A DNA stretch of 9,783 nucleotides, taken from contig DATKUY010000042.1 in the NCBI GenBank assembly GCA_035530375.1, positions 1 through 9,783 on the forward strand. The letters run 5' to 3'. The stretch is from Sulfuricella sp035530375. GTDB taxonomy: Bacteria; Pseudomonadota; Gammaproteobacteria; Burkholderiales; Sulfuricellaceae. Made by a program: the position numbers and the translations under genes. The notes under the pieces are model-generated. The model was given only the letters and a program-made list of their open reading frames with translations. It was not told the DNA's origin and did no database searches. Numbering within the stretch: the first letter of the stretch is position 1; every line of letters begins with the position of its first letter. Shown piece by piece: positions 6,447-9,783 of this stretch.

Positions 6447-7096
6447 GCCATCCCTCCCGCCGCCGTTTTCCTCAACTTGCGCACCCCCTCGATCAAACCG
6501 CCGACGGCACCCTCCATATCCGCCGCAATCTGACGCAACTCCTGCTCACAGCCCCCGCTGTGGGCCGCCTCTATCCGCGCCCCTCGCCCTACCGCCACGC
6601 CCATGGCACACTGTTTCTCCGCTCGGGCCAACGCCTCCAGCAACGATGCCTGCAACGCCAGCAGGCGGCTTGCCTGCATCTGCAATGCCTCCCGGCTGCG
6701 CCCGCAGGCACCGTCTAAATGGCGCATCGCGCCCTCGCCACCCTTGCAGGCCCGGCACAGCTTGCCCATGTTGCGCACCCGCTGCATACGCACCGCCTCC
6801 GCCTCCACCAAGGCATACACCCGCAACATAAGATCCTGCATAGTCTGCACCAGCCGGCCGGAAAAGCCGCGCATCTCCCGCGCCACCACACCGAATCCGA
6901 CGGACGACGTCCCGGCCCGCTTGGCCACCAACAGCGCATTGGTCGCCGTCAGGCTAACCCCCTCCGCCATCGCGACAACGCGCTTGATCTCCTCCTGCGA
7001 CTGCGCCACCGTCGCCAATCCGTCCCGTCGTTCCGTCTCGCCCGCAAAACCCGGCCCAGCGGCATGGCAGCCGGCAACCCATATCGAATTCTTCAT
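6443..7096 (-). CDS. Small degenerate chemoreceptor-like protein, partner of the ODP protein
   Basis: A 217-residue soluble protein without membrane segments. Residues about 45-85 (SLTATNALLVAKRAG, then GFGVVAREMRGFSGRL) recall the MCP hairpin tip, in which TNLLALNAAIEAARAGE is followed by GFAVVAxEVRxLA. The highly conserved glutamates and the LNAAIEAA core have been replaced, so it is a diverged receptor-like module. The rest is mostly helical. It has six cysteines (C10, C114, C117, C131, C163, C183); C114-R-A-C117 is a CxxC that might bind a metal or be redox active. The ATG at 7096 has GGGAG 8 nt upstream; an ATG at 7100 is in another frame. Its stop overlaps the ODP start by 4 bases, and the ODP family is known to work with a receptor, so it is probably the ODP's signalling partner. 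A CheA/CheW-binding role is inferred, not shown. Confidence 0.75.
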   Translation of the reverse strand: MKNSIWVAGCHAAGPGFAGETERRDGLATVAQSQEEIKRVVAMAEGVSLTATNALLVAKRAGTSSVGFGVVAREMRGFSGRLVQTMQDLMLRVYALVEAEAVRMQRVRNMGKLCRACKGGEGAMRHLDGACGRSREALQMQASRLLALQASLLEALARAEKQCAMGVAVGRGARIEAAHSGGCEQELRQIAADMEGAVGGLIEGVRKLRKTAAGGMA

Positions 7097-7173
7097 ACAT
7101 GACTCTCCCTAACCAGTCCGGCGTACCACCTCCGCAAACATATCAACAGAATGGCGAATATTTTGACAGCCGG

Positions 7174-7231
7174 CCATCAGGCAATCTTGATTTTTGTGTA
7201 GGGATCGAAACCGGCAGGGTAGGAATTTCCC
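7174..7231 (-). promoter_or_regulatory. Shared upstream regulatory block before the degenerate-receptor/ODP pair
   Basis: This is the partner of the block before cheR: 46 of 58 bases identical at a fixed offset of 1593 bp. It starts 78 bp upstream of the ATG at 7096. GTAGGG (7198-7203) and GTAGGA (7219-7224) are again 21 bp apart, but the second is followed by TTTCCCCG, so the full palindrome seen before cheR is not formed. On the minus strand the block ends in TTGCCT, with AATATT 16 bp downstream as a weak -10. A common activator or repressor is inferred. Confidence 0.5.
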
Positions 7232-7272
7232 CGCATCCGAATGGGCAAAGCGCAGGGAAAGCCCGCGACCAT

Positions 7273-7306
7273 GCAGCGCCCCAGCTTCGTAGGGGGGGTG
7301 CGCTGC
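7273..7306 (-). other. GC-rich stem-loop after the CZB-type MCP gene
   Basis: GCAGCGC (7273-7279) pairs perfectly with GCGCTGC (7300-7306), and CCC/GGG can extend the stem inward past one unpaired base. It lies about 52 bp after the MCP stop codon. No U-tract follows on the minus strand, so a terminator role is weakly supported. Confidence 0.25.
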
Positions 7307-7357
7307 GCATATCCTCCCAACATCTTTGCCCCTTAGGCGATTACGCCCAAGCCGTCA

Positions 7358-9232
7358 TCACGCCTTGTTTTCCGCCTCATCGAGCAAATCCACCACATGG
7401 TGGGACAGGGTTTCCACTTTCCCGTAAAGCCGTTCGGCTGCCGCCTGGTCGCCGGCACCCTTGAGGCGCACAATCTCCTTGATGGTTCTATGCAACTCCG
7501 CGTGAGGGACATCCACCTCGTGCATTTCCCGGACATGGCTGAACTTTTCCCGGCCGCCGCCGAAGTACCACTTGCCGAAAGCGCATTCGTGGTGCGAAAT
7601 GGCCTCGTTCGCGCTAAGCGCCGTCTTGCCGTCGAGAAAAGCGCGTATCCGTATCTTCCACGCAAGATGCGCGGCCTTGGCGGAAGCCAGGGCCAGCTTC
7701 GTCTCCTCCACCTTGAAAAAGGCCATGAACCGCTGTAGGTCTTGCGCCTGGGCCATCATCATTTCGGCGGTAGTCGCCAGCCCCTCCGAAGCTGTGGCAT
7801 TACGCTGGGTAAGCTGATTCAACTGAACGATGGCGCTGTTGATTTGCCCCACGCCGACGGATTGCTCATCCGAAGCGGCGCTAATCTCCCGCACCAGCTC
7901 CGAGGTCTTCTCGATGCTCGGCACGATGGTGTCCAGCAATGCGCCCGCCTTCTCCGCCAGCGCCACGCTGCCCTTGGCCGTTTCGCCGATCTCCTGGGCG
8001 GCCACCTGGCTGCGTTCGGCCAGCTTGCGCACTTCCGCCGCCACCACCGCGAAGCCCTTGCCGTGCTCGCCGGCACGGGCCGCCTCGATGGCGGCGTTCA
8101 AGGCGAGCAGATTGGTCTGGTAGGCGATTTCGTCGATGATACCGATCTTCTCGGCAATGCTCTTCATCGCATCGACCGTTTCCCGCACCGCCTGGCCGCC
8201 GTCACTGGCTTCCCTGGCTGCCTTGGCTGCCATTCCATCGGTTATCCTGGCGTTCTCGGAATTCTGGACGATGGAAGCGGACATTTCCTCCACCGAGGCG
8301 GACGTTTCCTCCATGCTGGCCGCCTGCGCATCGACGGCTTGTTTGATGTTCTGGGCAGTGGCACTCACCTGGCCCGTGGCGGTGCCCAAACTATCCGCCG
8401 CTGCCCGCATGTCGGCGATCATCCGCGAAAGCTTGTCCGTCATGGATTTCATGGCGGACAACATACTGCTGGTATCGCCTGGTTCGGTCAGTACATGTAC
8501 TGTCAGATCTCCAGCGGAAATCTTCGCGATGGTCTCAGCGGCGAAGGCAGGCTCACCGCCCAATTGCTTCAGGACAGAGCGACCGACCAACACGCCCAGA
8601 ACTGCGGAAACAAGAATCGATACAAGGGTCACAGCCATCATGACATGCAGAAAACTTTCGATCCTGTCACTCGTTCCTTCGCGCAGTGCGGTCATATTGG
8701 TTTCGGAGAATTTCTCCAGCTTGCCGAAAGTCTCCCGCGATTTTTCCGCCAAGGGCGTTGCTGTCTTGTGGTAGTTCGTCCACGCCCCGGTTTTAGTGGC
8801 GCTATCGGCATCCCGCAGTGCCTGCATTTGCCGCCGCCCATCGTTCACGAAAGAAAGAGCATCGGAGGCTGCTAACTCGATCAGGTCTTGCAGTTCCTTG
8901 CGCTGGTGATCGTCTTGCATTTCCAGCGCCGCCTTGCGTAGATCGCCGAATTCGAGATCAATGCGCCAGATGGTCTCATCGAGCGATTTCATATTTTTAT
9001 CGAAAGCATCGCCAAGCATGATCGAGCGACACAAACGCGAGACGTAATTCACGTCGCGCGCAATAGCCAGCGTCCCGGTGCGAGTCTTCACAGCCACTTT
9101 GTCGTATTGCCCGAAAATATTTTCGACTGCACGCAACTTGACCACAGAAGCCGCCATCGCCAGCGCGACGGATAACACGATAACCGACACGAGCAATGCC
9201 ACTCTTGCTTTTAATGAAAGCGTATTCAACAT
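7358..9232 (-). CDS. Transmembrane methyl-accepting chemotaxis protein with C-terminal CZB domain
   Basis: A complete 624-residue receptor. TM1 spans about 9-31, a mainly helical periplasmic domain about 32-192, and TM2 about 194-217. A HAMP linker (about 218-270, with GGEP and ISAGDLTVHV) and a long cytoplasmic coiled coil follow. The hairpin tip is EIAYQTNLLALNAAIEAARAG (368-388) and then GFAVVAAEVRKLAERS. The tail (about 510-620) is a CZB domain. Its candidate zinc ligands are H522 (AAHLAWK), C550 (HHECAFGKWY), H577 and H581 (PHAELH). CZB domains bind zinc through this 3His/1Cys set and have been linked to zinc or hypochlorite sensing, so the protein may read both a periplasmic ligand and an internal signal. 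The ATG at 9232 follows AAGG by 7 nt. The periplasmic helices resemble four-helix-bundle sensors; the ligand is unknown. Confidence 0.95.
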   Translation of the reverse strand: MLNTLSLKARVALLVSVIVLSVALAMAASVVKLRAVENIFGQYDKVAVKTRTGTLAIARDVNYVSRLCRSIMLGDAFDKNMKSLDETIWRIDLEFGDLRKAALEMQDDHQRKELQDLIELAASDALSFVNDGRRQMQALRDADSATKTGAWTNYHKTATPLAEKSRETFGKLEKFSETNMTALREGTSDRIESFLHVMMAVTLVSILVSAVLGVLVGRSVLKQLGGEPAFAAETIAKISAGDLTVHVLTEPGDTSSMLSAMKSMTDKLSRMIADMRAAADSLGTATGQVSATAQNIKQAVDAQAASMEETSASVEEMSASIVQNSENARITDGMAAKAAREASDGGQAVRETVDAMKSIAEKIGIIDEIAYQTNLLALNAAIEAARAGEHGKGFAVVAAEVRKLAERSQVAAQEIGETAKGSVALAEKAGALLDTIVPSIEKTSELVREISAASDEQSVGVGQINSAIVQLNQLTQRNATASEGLATTAEMMMAQAQDLQRFMAFFKVEETKLALASAKAAHLAWKIRIRAFLDGKTALSANEAISHHECAFGKWYFGGGREKFSHVREMHEVDVPHAELHRTIKEIVRLKGAGDQAAAERLYGKVETLSHHVVDLLDEAENKA

Positions 9233-9295
9233 GATCCAACCTTAATATCGATCTTCGAAAAAGACCGTGGCCCATAGAATATGGTTAGTTTTGCA

Positions 9296-9386
9296 GGATG
9301 GATAAACACAACGCATCCACCAACCTGGCGGAAACAATGAACCGTTTATCCTGCCAGGCTGGTAGATGCGCTACACTTATCCACCC
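9296..9386 (-). repeat. Long imperfect inverted repeat upstream of the CZB-type MCP gene
   Basis: Arms 9296-9331 and 9351-9386 (36 bp each, 19-nt loop) match at 27 of 36 positions when one is reversed and complemented. All nine differences are transitions. In minus-strand RNA eight of them become G-U pairs, leaving a single A-C mismatch. Each arm contains a version of the widespread GGTGGATGCG...TTATCCACC repeat, so this looks like two units in inverted orientation, a different family from the GTAG-type REPs here. An alternative perfect 8-bp pairing, GGATAAAC (9300-9307) with GTTTATCC (9344-9351), is also possible. It lies 63 bp before the MCP start codon. Confidence 0.75.
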
Positions 9387-9407
9387 CACATCACTTGCAT
9401 TTCAACG

Positions 9408-9470
9408 GTGTAGGAGGGGCTTCAGCCCCTATCAACGGTGGCTGAATCGCGTGTAAGCCCCGCTCCCACA
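9408..9470. repeat. REP/BIME-type element just after the upstream MCP gene
   Basis: The left arm reads GTAGGAGGGGCTTCAGCCCC (from 9410) and folds a clean hairpin. The right arm, read on the minus strand from 9469, begins GTGGGAGCGGGGCTTAC and is more degenerate. The arrangement matches the other two REP elements in this window. It begins 7 bp after the TGA of the partial MCP gene, a typical place for a REP to shield the 3' end of an mRNA. Confidence 0.75.
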
Positions 9471-9476
9471 ATCCGG

Positions 9477-9783
9477 TCAAAACCGCTGGAAATGCCCTTC
9501 GTCCACCGGCCCGGTTGCATGTCCCGCCTTGGCGAGGTGCGCGACCGGGTGCGATGTTGCCGGCTTGGCGCGGCGCATCGTGGACATGCCTTCTCCCGCG
9601 CCATTGACTTTGAAGAACCCCACCAGTTGCTGGAGATTCTCCGCCTGGCCGCTCATTTCCTCGGCAGTCGCCGCCAGCTCTTCGCTGCTGCTGGCGTTTT
9701 GCTGGGTGATCTGGTTGAGTTGGCCCATCGCGGTGTTGATCTGCGCCACGCCGCTGGTCTGCTCTTCCGAGGCGGCGGCGATT
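9477..9783 (-). CDS. Methyl-accepting chemotaxis protein, C-terminal end (partial)
   Basis: The gene continues past the right edge; about 101 codons and a TGA stop (9479-9477) are visible. The sequence from the edge reads IAAASEEQTSGVAQINTAMG, then QLNQITQQNASSSEELAATA and EEMSGQAENLQQLVGFFKV. This is the descending coiled coil after the hairpin tip of an MCP, including a methylation-helix type segment rich in Ala, Glu and Gln. There is no CZB domain. A flexible tail of about 42 residues ends in HFQRF, an aromatic-x-Arg-aromatic ending like the terminal peptides by which some receptors hold CheR or CheB. The sensor and membrane parts lie outside the window. It lies 244 bp upstream of the next receptor gene and is probably part of the same cluster. 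Confidence 0.93.
   Translation of the reverse strand, partial: IAAASEEQTSGVAQINTAMGQLNQITQQNASSSEELAATAEEMSGQAENLQQLVGFFKVNGAGEGMSTMRRAKPATSHPVAHLAKAGHATGPVDEGHFQRF

Noticed and set aside
7273..7306. Rho-independent terminator after the CZB-type MCP gene.
   Set aside because: A GC-rich stem exists but no U-tract follows; kept only as a low-confidence stem-loop.
7742..8875. Long + strand open frame (377 codons) opposite the CZB-type MCP gene.
   Set aside because: Antisense shadow of a clear receptor gene; low-complexity His/Arg/Gly-rich translation without domains.
9296..9470. CRISPR or phage-attachment interpretation of the repeats.
   Set aside because: Repeats are inverted pairs of REP-like units, not regularly spaced direct repeats, and no integrase or cas gene is present.

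Overview
The window looks like chromosomal DNA of a motile, moderately GC-rich betaproteobacterium. The grounds are the CheR, CheD, CheB and receptor sequence types, the short soluble CZB-type receptor remnant, and REP elements with GTAG-type arms. This placement rests on protein similarity recalled from memory, so genus is not assigned. Apart from the last 51 codons of a dihydrofolate reductase gene (folA) on the + strand at the left edge, every gene is on the minus strand and belongs to a chemotaxis / signal-transduction cluster, read here from right to left.

Layout in the direction of transcription: the C-terminal end of a methyl-accepting chemotaxis protein (MCP) enters from the right edge (9783-9477). 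A 244-bp gap follows with two kinds of inverted repeat. Next is a complete transmembrane MCP with a C-terminal CZB zinc-binding domain (9232-7358). After a 261-bp regulatory gap come two overlapping genes: a small, cysteine-containing, degenerate receptor-like protein (7096-6443) and an ODP-type metallo-beta-lactamase-fold protein, the family of oxygen/iron-sensing di-iron proteins linked to chemotaxis (6446-5700). A second regulatory gap carries a partial duplicate of the sequence upstream of that pair. Then come cheR (5458-4649), cheD (4656-3988) and cheB (3887-2799), a PAS-GGDEF-EAL cyclic-di-GMP enzyme (2636-894), and a soluble chemoreceptor that is a pseudogene (837-241: in-frame stop, lost codon, missing C-terminal domain).

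How the parts fit: CheR methylates, CheB demethylates/deamidates and CheD deamidates receptors, so this is the adaptation half of a chemotaxis system. The kinase and coupling genes (cheA, cheW, cheY) are not in the window and may lie beyond the right edge. The receptors and the ODP pair would supply inputs linked to zinc/oxidants (CZB) and to oxygen or iron (ODP). The GGDEF-EAL protein would connect the locus to c-di-GMP control of motility.

The most notable non-coding signals are: (a) a conserved 58-bp block (46/58 identical, no gaps) upstream of both the degenerate-receptor/ODP pair and cheR, carrying GTAGG half-sites exactly 21 bp apart, which suggests co-regulation by one DNA-binding protein; (b) three REP/BIME elements, each 7-38 bp behind a stop codon inside the cluster; (c) a second inverted repeat of another family, whose imperfect pairs are nearly all G-U wobbles when read as minus-strand RNA.
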